Made by a program: the position numbers and the translations under genes. The notes beneath the pieces were generated by a model. The model made no database searches. It saw only the letters and a list, made by a program, of their open reading frames with translations, and was not told the DNA's origin. From Bacillus thermozeamaize (GTDB lineage Bacteria; Bacillota; Bacilli; ZCTH02-B2), in NCBI GenBank assembly GCA_002159075.1, contig LZRT01000142.1, positions 1-44,045 on the forward strand: DNA of 44,045 nt. Direction: 5' to 3'. Positions within the stretch are counted from its first letter, which is position 1. Each line of letters starts with the position of its first letter. Below, piece by piece: positions 20,572 through 28,660 of the stretch.

Positions 20572-22947
20572 ATGCAGCGTAAAACCAGGTTCACTTTGGC
20601 AGCCATCGTTCTCAGCTCAGCCCTGACAGTAAGCGCACTGCCGGGCGACCTCGGCGCAGCGATGGCCGCCGCGGAAAAACCGCCGGTCAATGTGAGCAGC
20701 AAAAAACAGACGCAAGCCACCTTGACACGGGCGCAGTTTCTGAAGCAGGTTGTGGATGCACTCAAGTTGCCGAAGAAGGATCAAAAAGGCAGTGCATTCA
20801 AGGACACGGGCAAGCACTGGGTGGAAACACAGGGATATATCGACGCCGCCATCAAGGCCGGCATCATCGACAAAACGTCCAAGTATTTCTACCCCAACAC
20901 GGCCATTACACGGGAAGCAGCGGCGTCAATGCTGGCACGGGCTGTCCGTACCAAACATCCCCTGCCAGCGGCCAACCACGTCCCACCCTATCTGGATGCC
21001 GGCCAAATCAACAAGGCTTTCTATCACGACATCAACTGGGCCACTTGGTTGGGACTGATCACCCCAGACAGCAACAGCCGGCTGTCGCCGAAAAAAGCCC
21101 TGACCCAGACAGAACAAAAACAGCTGATGCAACGGCTGAACACCCTCCTGCAGAACCTTGCCAAACAGAAAACCCTGCCCGCTCCGCCAATCATCCCCCT
21201 TTCCCAGATCAAGCCGGGCATGGAGGGCGTGGTGCACACCGTCATTGAAGGAAACAAAATCGAATCGTTCACTGTCAAGGTGATTGATGTCCTCAAGGGA
21301 GAGGGAGAAGGAGGCGGCGACATCATCCTCGTCCGCGCCTCCGGCGAACTGCTGAAGCGCTCGTATGGCGTAGCATCCGGCATGAGCGGCAGCCCGGTCT
21401 ACTTTAACGGCAAGATCGCCGGTGCCCTGGCATATGGGTTTACCGACCCGATGCTGGCCGGCTTGACCCCAATCGAAGCCATGCTGAACGGCGCGCCCGT
21501 CAAACCGAAAGCCACCAGCCTTGCACTGAAGCAGCCGCTTCAGATTGACGGCGTCTCGTACAAGAAAGTGCAAATCAGCGCCACGGCGCCAAAGACGGGC
21601 CAGAAGACTGCACCATCCACCTTGTTGGGGTACACCCTGCCCACACCCCTGTTCGTCTCCGGGCTGGGAACAAAGACCTTCAACGCCCTGCAGGAGCAGC
21701 TGCAACAGAAAGGATATACCCTGCTCAACGCGTCACCCTACAGCGGCCAGCCGGCCTCGATGAAAGCGCTGGGACGTCCCCTGCAGCCCGGTGACGCGAT
21801 GGGATTGGTCCTGGCCTCAGGCGATCTGCGGTCCTATGGCATCGGCACCGTCACCTATGTGGACAACAACCGGCTCTGGGCATTTGGACATCCGGCCTTG
21901 TGGACCGGTGAGACCAACGCCCTGCTGACGGAAGCCTGGATTACCACGGTCATCAGGGGAGCCGGCGATGGCTTGATTTCCCCCTTCAAGTATGGCATCC
22001 CCGGCAAGGCAGTGGGCACCATCACCGAGGATCGGGCTGCGGCAGTGGCCGGCATCATCGGCAAAACACCCCAGCTCGTCCCTGTCAACGTCAAGACCAA
22101 AGATCTGGATCGCAACCGGGAACACACGCTGAAAACCAGCATCATACCCAACCAGGATATTCTGCCTTCCTATGCCGCCGTCACCGCTGCGGAAGGGATC
22201 TACCGCGCCATCGATCGGTTGGGTGACACCCGTGGCACCAACCGGTTTACCGTCCAGGTGGAAACAGCCGAATTCGGCACGATCACCCGTACCGACATGC
22301 AATATGACAGTTTCGATACGGCATACGCTGCCTATGCGACGTTGCTGGAACTGATGAACATCCTGACCAACAATCCGTACCAGCCGATCACCATCAAACA
22401 GATCAGCGTCAACAGCGAAGTCAGCAAAAACAACACCACAGCCAGAATTGTCAATGCCCAGCTGAAACATCCGGATCTGGCGATCAAGCCCGGAGATTTC
22501 ATCGTGTTCAGCATCACCTTGCAGCCCTGGAGAGCGCAACCTGTAACCCTGGATGTGCCGGTAAAAATTCCGGAAGACTTGGCGCCGGGCGCTTACGAAG
22601 TGCGTATCCTCTCCAGCCAGAATGACTTTTTCTTCCGTCCGTTGAACGGCTCCGGCGAGGAACCGCAGTCGCTTCAGGAGATGATTGACGATTTCATCAG
22701 CGCACCGAAGGGCAACGACATCATCGTCGATCTCTACCCCCTCGGGACCGAACCCGGGGCGGAAGCGCCGGAAATGGAAAATCCCGGCCTGGACAAACCG
22801 GATTCCGGGGAAGACGAGGCTATCAAACCCATCCGGAGTACGTACAGCACCCGATGGGCCATCCAGGGAGAAGCCAGGAAGCCGCTCACGATCCTGGTGT
22901 CAGCAGGCAGCGACGTTCCCGGCGAGGAGCCCGTCCCTACACCGTAA
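20572..22947 (+). CDS. Surface S55 (SpoIVB-type) serine peptidase with SLH-like domain
   Basis: A 791-residue exported protein. Signal peptide (MQRKTRFTLAAIVLSSALTV), then two SLH-like motifs at about residues 48-190 (TRAQFLKQVVDALKLP, FKDTGKHWVETQGYIDAAIK, NTAITREAAASMLARAV). The peptidase region has PGMEGVVHTVIEGNKI near 220, the Ser motif SGMSGSPVYFNGKIAGAL with Ser near 272, and the His candidate RLWAFGHPALW near 441. In SpoIVB itself the His comes before the GMSGSP serine, so this protein has the two blocks in reverse order, as in the wider non-sporulation members I recall. The C-terminal 200 residues are not recognised. SLH domains bind pyruvylated wall polysaccharide, unlike CWB2. It lies among CWB2 genes and ends at a strong terminator. 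Confidence 0.8.
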   Translation: MQRKTRFTLAAIVLSSALTVSALPGDLGAAMAAAEKPPVNVSSKKQTQATLTRAQFLKQVVDALKLPKKDQKGSAFKDTGKHWVETQGYIDAAIKAGIIDKTSKYFYPNTAITREAAASMLARAVRTKHPLPAANHVPPYLDAGQINKAFYHDINWATWLGLITPDSNSRLSPKKALTQTEQKQLMQRLNTLLQNLAKQKTLPAPPIIPLSQIKPGMEGVVHTVIEGNKIESFTVKVIDVLKGEGEGGGDIILVRASGELLKRSYGVASGMSGSPVYFNGKIAGALAYGFTDPMLAGLTPIEAMLNGAPVKPKATSLALKQPLQIDGVSYKKVQISATAPKTGQKTAPSTLLGYTLPTPLFVSGLGTKTFNALQEQLQQKGYTLLNASPYSGQPASMKALGRPLQPGDAMGLVLASGDLRSYGIGTVTYVDNNRLWAFGHPALWTGETNALLTEAWITTVIRGAGDGLISPFKYGIPGKAVGTITEDRAAAVAGIIGKTPQLVPVNVKTKDLDRNREHTLKTSIIPNQDILPSYAAVTAAEGIYRAIDRLGDTRGTNRFTVQVETAEFGTITRTDMQYDSFDTAYAAYATLLELMNILTNNPYQPITIKQISVNSEVSKNNTTARIVNAQLKHPDLAIKPGDFIVFSITLQPWRAQPVTLDVPVKIPEDLAPGAYEVRILSSQNDFFFRPLNGSGEEPQSLQEMIDDFISAPKGNDIIVDLYPLGTEPGAEAPEMENPGLDKPDSGEDEAIKPIRSTYSTRWAIQGEARKPLTILVSAGSDVPGEEPVPTP

Positions 22948-23011
22948 CCTTACCATACACGACCCTCCCGATGCTGCCGAGCACGCATCAACGCAACGCC
23001 GCAAAATGTAC

Positions 23012-23046
23012 AAAAAAGCTGTCCCGTTGCCGGGACAGCTTTTTTC
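23012..23046. terminator. Bidirectional intrinsic terminator
   Basis: AAAAAAGCTGTCCCG pairs exactly with CGGGACAGCTTTTTT around TTGC. It separates the S55 peptidase gene from the convergent CWB2 gene. The remaining spacer to 23113 repeats fragments of the hairpin tail (CTACAGCTT twice). Confidence 0.95.
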
Positions 23047-23113
23047 CCATACATCTGCTGGGTTACTCTGCTGAACTACAGCTTCGTCTGTCGATCTACA
23101 GCTTTTTCCCATT

Positions 23114-24232
23114 CTACTCCTGACCTGTAGAGGGATCGGTCGGCTGTTGCTCCAACAGCGCCGCAAAGATGGCCTTCACCTCGGCCTCCACCTCACTGCT
23201 GACCGCCTTCTCCCCGCCAAAGATGGTGACCGTGGAATCCTCATACAGCACAGCCTCCAGGTAGAGACCCACTTCCTCATCCAGTTTGCCCGCATGCGTG
23301 TAGATAATCGGAGCGCCTAGCAGGGAACCCACGTAGCCGGCGGATACGGCATCGGCCAGTCCTTCCCAGCCTACAAGCAGGACATCAGCAGCCGGCAACA
23401 GCTCCGCCAGATACAGGCTGGTTTCCATGCGGTTATCCCCGCCAATTTGCATCGCTTTCATCTTGACGCCATTGACCGTGGTTCCAGGTAACAGGTTGTT
23501 CAGCTGGCCGAGAACAGCATCGGAAACCACCGCTTCTCCGCCAACCACGAACGCCGCTTTCACTCCCAGCTCCTGAAGGCCTTTCAAGGTGACCTGCGGG
23601 ATGCTGTCCTTATTCACCATCAGAAGCGGCATGCCTTGCCCGGCCAAAGGCCCGGCCACCAGCGCGTCGGCGGGCGCCCGTCCGTTGACGATCAGGGCCA
23701 CTTCCTCAAAATAATCAGGCGCAAGTTGCTTGGCTTTTTTGGCAATTTGCACCGCCGTCGCTTCCCGCGTCTCTCCGGCGATCCGCTCCACCTGATACTG
23801 CTGTTTCAAGGTTTTCTCCACCTGGGCGGAAATGGCCTGTGGCCCGCCGATCAGGTAAATTTCCTTCACTTCGGCGCTTGCCAGATAGTCGGCGACGACA
23901 TCCGGCACTTGCCCCGGCTGGGTCAAGAGAATCGGCGCATCAACAGCCCCAGCCAGCACACTGGCGGCCAACCCATCTGCAAAATCATTGCTGTTGGAAA
24001 CGAGGATCACGCGCTCTGTGACCGGGTAGATCTCGGAGGCAGCAGCCACGGAAGTGGCAAAACGATCTTCCCCCGCAAACCGGAACACATGGTCTTCCTC
24101 TGAAGCGGAGACGCCCACTTTCCCTGCGGCAAAGGATGCCTGGGGAAGACAAAAAGCCAATGCCAGCAGGCAGGTGAGCATCATCATGGCGAAACTTCCC
24201 TTGCGGCGATGATGTACTGGATAAATGTTCAA
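23114..24232 (-). CDS. Exported protein consisting only of CWB2 repeats
   Basis: A 372-residue protein with a signal peptide (MMMLTCLLALAFCLPQASFA) and three CWB2 repeats and nothing else I can identify. The repeats show the usual openings (GEDRFATSVAAA, GETREATAVQIA, GDNRMETSLYLA) and the YLIGGPQAIS, FVVGGEAVVS and TIFGGEKAVS ends. The start is TTG with GAGGAG eight bases upstream. It has no catalytic domain, so it may be a structural wall protein or occupy polymer-binding sites. It is the last gene in the same direction as the polysaccharide cluster and starts 71 bp after the polymerase stop, so it could be the operon tail. Confidence 0.85.
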   Translation of the reverse strand: MNIYPVHHRRKGSFAMMMLTCLLALAFCLPQASFAAGKVGVSASEEDHVFRFAGEDRFATSVAAASEIYPVTERVILVSNSNDFADGLAASVLAGAVDAPILLTQPGQVPDVVADYLASAEVKEIYLIGGPQAISAQVEKTLKQQYQVERIAGETREATAVQIAKKAKQLAPDYFEEVALIVNGRAPADALVAGPLAGQGMPLLMVNKDSIPQVTLKGLQELGVKAAFVVGGEAVVSDAVLGQLNNLLPGTTVNGVKMKAMQIGGDNRMETSLYLAELLPAADVLLVGWEGLADAVSAGYVGSLLGAPIIYTHAGKLDEEVGLYLEAVLYEDSTVTIFGGEKAVSSEVEAEVKAIFAALLEQQPTDPSTGQE

Positions 24233-24303
24233 TCTCGGTTCTCCTCTCTGATGATGTTTTATGTATCAACCATCATCCAGTCTACTCCCGCAGGGAAATG
24301 TTG

Positions 24304-25554
24304 TCACGGACCAAATTCTTCCTTCCTTGAACGGTTGGCAAGGGAGAGCCAGACGGCGACAAAACGCCACACGAGATAGCCAAACACGAGCATGAGAAAA
24401 GTCGAAATGTCCAGGATCCCGGTATGGATGCCGATGAGGGACATCCCCAGCAGGAACGCGTACAGAAAACCAATCACCTGCTGTTCAATGCCTCTGGCCT
24501 TTTTCATCAGGATGTACAAACTGCCCAGGACCAGCCCCAAAAGCAGCATGCCCACTGCCACTCCAATCAGCCCGAAATCCACATAAAACGGGCCGATCAA
24601 AGAAGGAGTGGTCGTAACCTGGGGGCGGTTGCCGAGAAGGTTGGTGACGATCCGCCTGGGAGAAAACTGTTCTCCAGGCATGGCCGAGAGAAAGGCGGAC
24701 AGGTGAAACTGCCCAAACATCCCGCCGGATGGCGGAATGAGGTATGCCAGCATCTGGAAAACCGAAACCCCTTCCCGCGTCACCAAGTGAAACGGAACCA
24801 GCCAGGACCATGCGGGGTCAATCCCGATCCGCATGACATAGTCATTCCACCCGTTCACGCCATAAATGAGAATTTGGCGCAAATAACTGAAAAGCGTCCC
24901 GCTGAGAACCACCAGCAGGCCAAAAAAACCCAGCTGAACCGCGGTGACGGGGCGGTGCTGATAATGCCACCAAAGCAACAGGATAAACGCCAGATAAATC
25001 AGCGGCGTCCGGTAGGCCAACAGCACCAGAAAAAGAACAATCATGCCCGTCATGAGAAAAAGGGCCCGCCAGCCCCTTTCCAGTCTGCGGCTGGCTCCCA
25101 CAAAGAAATACAGCCCAAGACCGAACCACAGGCCTTCCGTCAACATTTTCACCGCTGCATTGATGTTGCCCCGGTTGTCAGGATTAAGGATGGGAATGCC
25201 GCTCCGGATGACCAGCAGGGAGGCAAGAAATCCCAAACCGATGATCAGATAAGACAACCAGCGCAATCGTTGCGCTGCCTTCTCCTCTCGCTCTTTCAAC
25301 GGCTGGTCGGAGGCATTCACGCGAACAATTTTTTCATAAAACAGCAGGTTGGGCGCGTCCCGCAGAATCCGGCTTGCCAACAACGCACCAGCCAAATAAA
25401 ACACCAGACCCATGCCAAACACCAGCAGCACAGACGCCGGCGGATACCAGAGATTGCTCATGGGCAACATGCCTAACAGCACATATCCGATATAGACCAG
25501 CGGAAACAGAATGACCGGTGAAAACCAGTCCAGTTGTCTTGCTTGGCGGTTCAC
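24304..25554 (-). CDS. Wzy-like oligosaccharide repeat-unit polymerase
   Basis: A 416-residue integral membrane protein with about ten hydrophobic segments and a larger polar loop near residues 270-330. The YRTPLIYLAFILLLWWHY stretch and the loop ending in GPFYVDFGLIGVAVG are typical of the O-antigen polymerase (Wzy-like) families of Gram-positive polysaccharide clusters. It would join undecaprenyl-linked repeat units on the outer face of the membrane. The start is GTG, overlapping the DUF4330 stop by four bases (GTGA), so the two genes are translationally coupled. It closes the biosynthetic part of the cluster. Sequence in this class is poorly conserved, so the call rests on topology, motif and position. 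Confidence 0.75.
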   Translation of the reverse strand: MNRQARQLDWFSPVILFPLVYIGYVLLGMLPMSNLWYPPASVLLVFGMGLVFYLAGALLASRILRDAPNLLFYEKIVRVNASDQPLKEREEKAAQRLRWLSYLIIGLGFLASLLVIRSGIPILNPDNRGNINAAVKMLTEGLWFGLGLYFFVGASRRLERGWRALFLMTGMIVLFLVLLAYRTPLIYLAFILLLWWHYQHRPVTAVQLGFFGLLVVLSGTLFSYLRQILIYGVNGWNDYVMRIGIDPAWSWLVPFHLVTREGVSVFQMLAYLIPPSGGMFGQFHLSAFLSAMPGEQFSPRRIVTNLLGNRPQVTTTPSLIGPFYVDFGLIGVAVGMLLLGLVLGSLYILMKKARGIEQQVIGFLYAFLLGMSLIGIHTGILDISTFLMLVFGYLVWRFVAVWLSLANRSRKEEFGP

Positions 25555-26048
25555 TGTCCCTCTCCCCTGGTGATCCTGATATCCGCGCAGACACCTCTGT
25601 AATGCCAGGCGTTGGAGTAGATATCAATGGTGTCGTTCAGCTTTAAAGGACGGCCTCCCACGTAAAGGTTTATCCCGTTATACTCCCCCGGTCCCTTCAC
25701 GGTGATGAGCAAGTCGTACTTGATCTGGGAATCCTGCGTCACCAATTTGCCGTCTGCTGTCGGCACCTCCACCTTGGCAGGGCGGACGGCAAAATCGGTG
25801 ACTTTTCCCGCCGCATCTGCCGCCACATCGAGTCGCACCTCTTCCCCTACCTTCACCTTCTCGGCAAGTTCGGCACGGATGTCGGGAACCAATATGGTCC
25901 AGGTGGCTTCCACTTCTTCCATCGGGCCCACTTTTCCAGCCATGTTGATATAGACCAAAACGCCGACCACAGCCCCTACCACGATCAGGCCAATGATGAT
26001 GAGATCGATCCATGTCAAAGGACCCAGGACTCGTTTTCTCGCAGCCAA
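25551..26048 (-). CDS. DUF4330-type single-pass membrane protein
   Basis: A 165-residue protein with one N-terminal membrane segment (LTWIDLIIIGLIVVGAVVGV) and an extracytoplasmic domain of about 125 residues, mostly beta by its alternation. The LGPLTWIDLIII opening matches the DUF4330 family as I know it; no function is established. The start is TTG with GGAGG seven bases upstream. It sits between the TagA-like transferase (55 bp upstream) and the polymerase, whose start it overlaps. That coupling suggests a partner of the polymerase, for example in chain length or complex assembly, but this is inference. Confidence 0.7.
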   Translation of the reverse strand: MAARKRVLGPLTWIDLIIIGLIVVGAVVGVLVYINMAGKVGPMEEVEATWTILVPDIRAELAEKVKVGEEVRLDVAADAAGKVTDFAVRPAKVEVPTADGKLVTQDSQIKYDLLITVKGPGEYNGINLYVGGRPLKLNDTIDIYSNAWHYRGVCADIRITRGEGQ

Positions 26049-26103
26049 TGCCTTTCCTCCTCTGTGACGTTTCCTCTCAAATTTACAAAAGCATGAAACC
26101 CTT

Positions 26104-26886
26104 TCATTTTCTGCTCCACAACAGCCAAAGAAATTTTGGCAAGGCCAGCTGCCTGCGCCAGCGGGAGGGTTCTTTTAACAATCGGTAGAACCATTCCAAT
26201 CCCGCCTGCTGCATCCATTGCGGAGCGCGCGGGATGTTCCCGCAAATCACGTCGTAACTTCCTCCCACTCCCTGGAAGATGGCAGGTATGAGATGCTGGC
26301 GATGCTGCAGGATCCAGTACTCCTGCTTTGGGCTGCCCATGCCCACAAAGAGAATCTCGGCGCCGGACCGGTTGATCTTCTCGAGCACCGCCTGTTCATC
26401 TTGAAAATAGCCATCCTGCGTACCCGCGATTTGCAGCCCCGGAAAGCGTGCCTGAAGAATGCGGGCGGCCGCATCCGCGACCCCCGGCTTGGCGCCAAGC
26501 AGGAAAACGCGATATCCTTTGGCGGCCGCGTGCCGGCAGAGAGACAACATCGTATCAATGCCGGTCACCCGGGAACGGATGGCGCCCCCCTGCAAGCGCG
26601 AGGCCAGGAGAATCCCGACCCCATCCGCAATCGGAAACTCCGCCCGGTTCAACAGCTCCAGCAGGGCAGGGTCGGACTGGGCCTTGATGATTTTTTCCGG
26701 ATTGATGGCCAGGATCATCCCCTTCCTGCCTTCCTGAATATAGCGGTCCACTTTTTCCAGTAAGGTTTCGTATGTAAAGGCCCCGACACGCACGCCGAGA
26801 ATGGTTTCCATCGGTACGTCAAACGGGTCCGGCTGATCGCATTGCCGATGGGCTTCAGATTGCGTATCCAACGGACAACCCCCCAC
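26104..26886 (-). CDS. tagA: WecG/TagA/CpsF-family glycosyltransferase
   Basis: A GT26-family enzyme of about 235-260 residues. Family members transfer ManNAc or ManNAcA from UDP to GlcNAc-pyrophosphoryl-undecaprenol, the second step after TagO. The catalytic Asp motif IADGVGILLASR, the GYRVFLLGAKPGVA strand, ILFVGMGSPKQEYW and GVGGSYDVICGNIPRAP are all present, with a basic C-terminal tail that docks to the membrane. The start is uncertain: the open frame begins at a GTG (26886) with a poor ribosome site, while METILGVRVGAF (ATG 26811) marks where homology begins. It lies 40 bp after the flippase gene. Confidence 0.88.
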   Translation of the reverse strand: MGGCPLDTQSEAHRQCDQPDPFDVPMETILGVRVGAFTYETLLEKVDRYIQEGRKGMILAINPEKIIKAQSDPALLELLNRAEFPIADGVGILLASRLQGGAIRSRVTGIDTMLSLCRHAAAKGYRVFLLGAKPGVADAAARILQARFPGLQIAGTQDGYFQDEQAVLEKINRSGAEILFVGMGSPKQEYWILQHRQHLIPAIFQGVGGSYDVICGNIPRAPQWMQQAGLEWFYRLLKEPSRWRRQLALPKFLWLLWSRK

Positions 26887-26925
26887 ACGAGTCAGAATCG
26901 ATTGAACATCTTCCGGAAATATCCC

Positions 26926-28479
26926 TCACCGGTGCGTCCCGGGAAGATACCGCCGAATGATGGCCAGCTCCTTCACCCGCAAGAGCCGGTACCCGATAAG
27001 AAGAACGGCAAGCCCTGACACCCCTCCCGCAAAGAGGTGCAGGCAAGCGGCGCCCGGAGCCGGGAGATGGAACCAGAAGCCTGTCTGGGCGGCCAGCCAG
27101 CTCTTGATCCCCAGTGAGATCGCCGTGGCTGCGCCAGTAGGCAGCGCCACCTGGAGGAGCAGGATGAGGATGGTTCGGGCATGTTCCCGCAACGGCAGCT
27201 TGGACTGAATCAGACCCCAGAGCCAAACGGAATTCAACAAACCGGTCACGCTGACAGCGGCCGCCAGGCCGTTCAACCCGAAAGCAGGGCGCAGGAACCA
27301 ACTCAGCAGGCCATTCAAGAGAAGGACCACCGCCAGCGAGGCCAGGACGGGCCGCCAGTTGTCTTCCAGCGAATAAAAAAATCGCAACCAGAACAGGTTC
27401 AGCGCATGAAACGGCAATCCCCATGCCAGCACGGCTAGCGCGCTTGCCGTGCGAACGGCATCTCCAGCAGTAAAGGCGCCGTAGCCGAGCAGCATTTGCA
27501 CGATCTCGGAAGCAAAAGCAGACAAATAAGCGGCCAGCGGCACCAATGACAGTATGGCCATCCGCGTGCCGCGGATAAACGTATCCGCCATGCGGGAGTA
27601 CTGACCGCCGCGGGCATCCTCGGCAATTCCGGGAAAAAGGAGATTGGCAAACGTACCGACCAGCACCGTCAACGGCAACTGCATGAGCAACATCCCGTAG
27701 TTGAAGGCAGCAATCGATCCTTCCGGCAAACCTCCAGCAAAAAAACGGCTGACCAGGGCGTACAACGGCATCACCGCCCCACCCAGAGCAATGGGAACCG
27801 ATACCAGAAAGATGCGGCTTGTCCCGGGGTGGGACATGCGCAGGCGGTACCTGTAGCCGATGCGATAAAGCTGCACGGCTTGCAAAAAAGCGAAACTGAC
27901 GGCCCCAGCCAGCACGCCCCAGGCGGCCGCCGCGATCCCGACCGGCCTGGCGCCTGCCAAAAGGAAAAGGATCACCGCCAGGTTCAGGGACAGATAGGCC
28001 ACAGCGGCCAACTGAAAGCGGCGATGGGCATTCAGCATGCCTGTGAAAATCGATCCGGCCATCAAAAAGAAAGCGGCCGGCAGCATGATCTGATACAGGC
28101 GTGCGCCCTCGGCCAACGTTGCGGCCGGCGCCTCCGGGGACAGCCAGGAAATAAAGGTTAACGGCCAAAGCTCACCACAAACAAGAAGCAGGGTAAAACC
28201 GAACAACAACTGGTTGACCAGGGCGTTGGCCTTATCCCATCGTTCCTGCGGCTCGACATCTCCCACCAGGTAAGGAATGATGGCGGTGGTCAATGCGCCA
28301 CCCACCACCAGATAGAGAAAATTGGGAATCGTGTAGGCCAGCAGAAAGGCGTCTGTGGCTGCACTGGCCCCAAAATAATAGGCCAGGATCATCTCGCGTA
28401 CAAAACCAAGCAGGCGGGCCAGGATGTTGACCAGCGCCACCCACCCGAACAGTTTCAGAAAATGTTTGCGCGACTCCAT
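26926..28479 (-). CDS. murJ: MurJ/MviN-family lipid-linked oligosaccharide flippase
   Basis: A 517-residue protein with about 14 membrane helices, starting MESRKHFLKLFGWVALVNIL and containing the MurJ-type block ILARLLGFVREMILAYYFG and DAFLLAYTIPNFLYLVVGG near the N-terminus. It flips undecaprenyl-linked precursors outward. Since it lies inside a wall-polysaccharide cluster, with TagA and a polymerase following, its cargo may be the polymer repeat unit rather than lipid II; no Wzx-type gene is seen nearby. I chose ATG 28479, with AAGGGG upstream and the usual family length. The open frame extends further back to 28782, but that part crosses tandem repeats and is not MurJ-like. Confidence 0.88.
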   Translation of the reverse strand: MESRKHFLKLFGWVALVNILARLLGFVREMILAYYFGASAATDAFLLAYTIPNFLYLVVGGALTTAIIPYLVGDVEPQERWDKANALVNQLLFGFTLLLVCGELWPLTFISWLSPEAPAATLAEGARLYQIMLPAAFFLMAGSIFTGMLNAHRRFQLAAVAYLSLNLAVILFLLAGARPVGIAAAAWGVLAGAVSFAFLQAVQLYRIGYRYRLRMSHPGTSRIFLVSVPIALGGAVMPLYALVSRFFAGGLPEGSIAAFNYGMLLMQLPLTVLVGTFANLLFPGIAEDARGGQYSRMADTFIRGTRMAILSLVPLAAYLSAFASEIVQMLLGYGAFTAGDAVRTASALAVLAWGLPFHALNLFWLRFFYSLEDNWRPVLASLAVVLLLNGLLSWFLRPAFGLNGLAAAVSVTGLLNSVWLWGLIQSKLPLREHARTILILLLQVALPTGAATAISLGIKSWLAAQTGFWFHLPAPGAACLHLFAGGVSGLAVLLIGYRLLRVKELAIIRRYLPGTHR

Positions 28480-28522
28480 CCCATTCAGGCCCCTTTTCAC
28501 CCACACTGACATCCGCCCGCAA

Positions 28523-28645
28523 CAGGCAGAGAAAATCAGGCAGAGAAGGTCAGCGGCTCTCAGCGGCTCTCGAATCGATCCTTGCGAAATCAATCCTTTC
28601 AAATCGATCCTCTTGAATCGATCCTGAATGATCCTGCAGAAAATG
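28523..28645. repeat. Cluster of short degenerate tandem repeats upstream of murJ
   Basis: Three kinds of unit follow one another: CAGGCAGAGAAAAT twice (28523 and 28537), CAGCGGCTCT twice and identical (28551 and 28561), then four to five copies of an AATCGATCCT-like unit (28573 to 28645) at 10-16 bp spacing. It fills most of the 181-bp gap between the GT4 gene and murJ. Confidence 0.85.
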
Positions 28646-28660
28646 ATCCGCTGAAATCCC

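Noticed and set aside
28571-28645. Possible CRISPR-like array from regularly spaced AATCGATCCT units
   Set aside because: Units are about 10 bp with almost no spacers and are degenerate; no cas genes are near.
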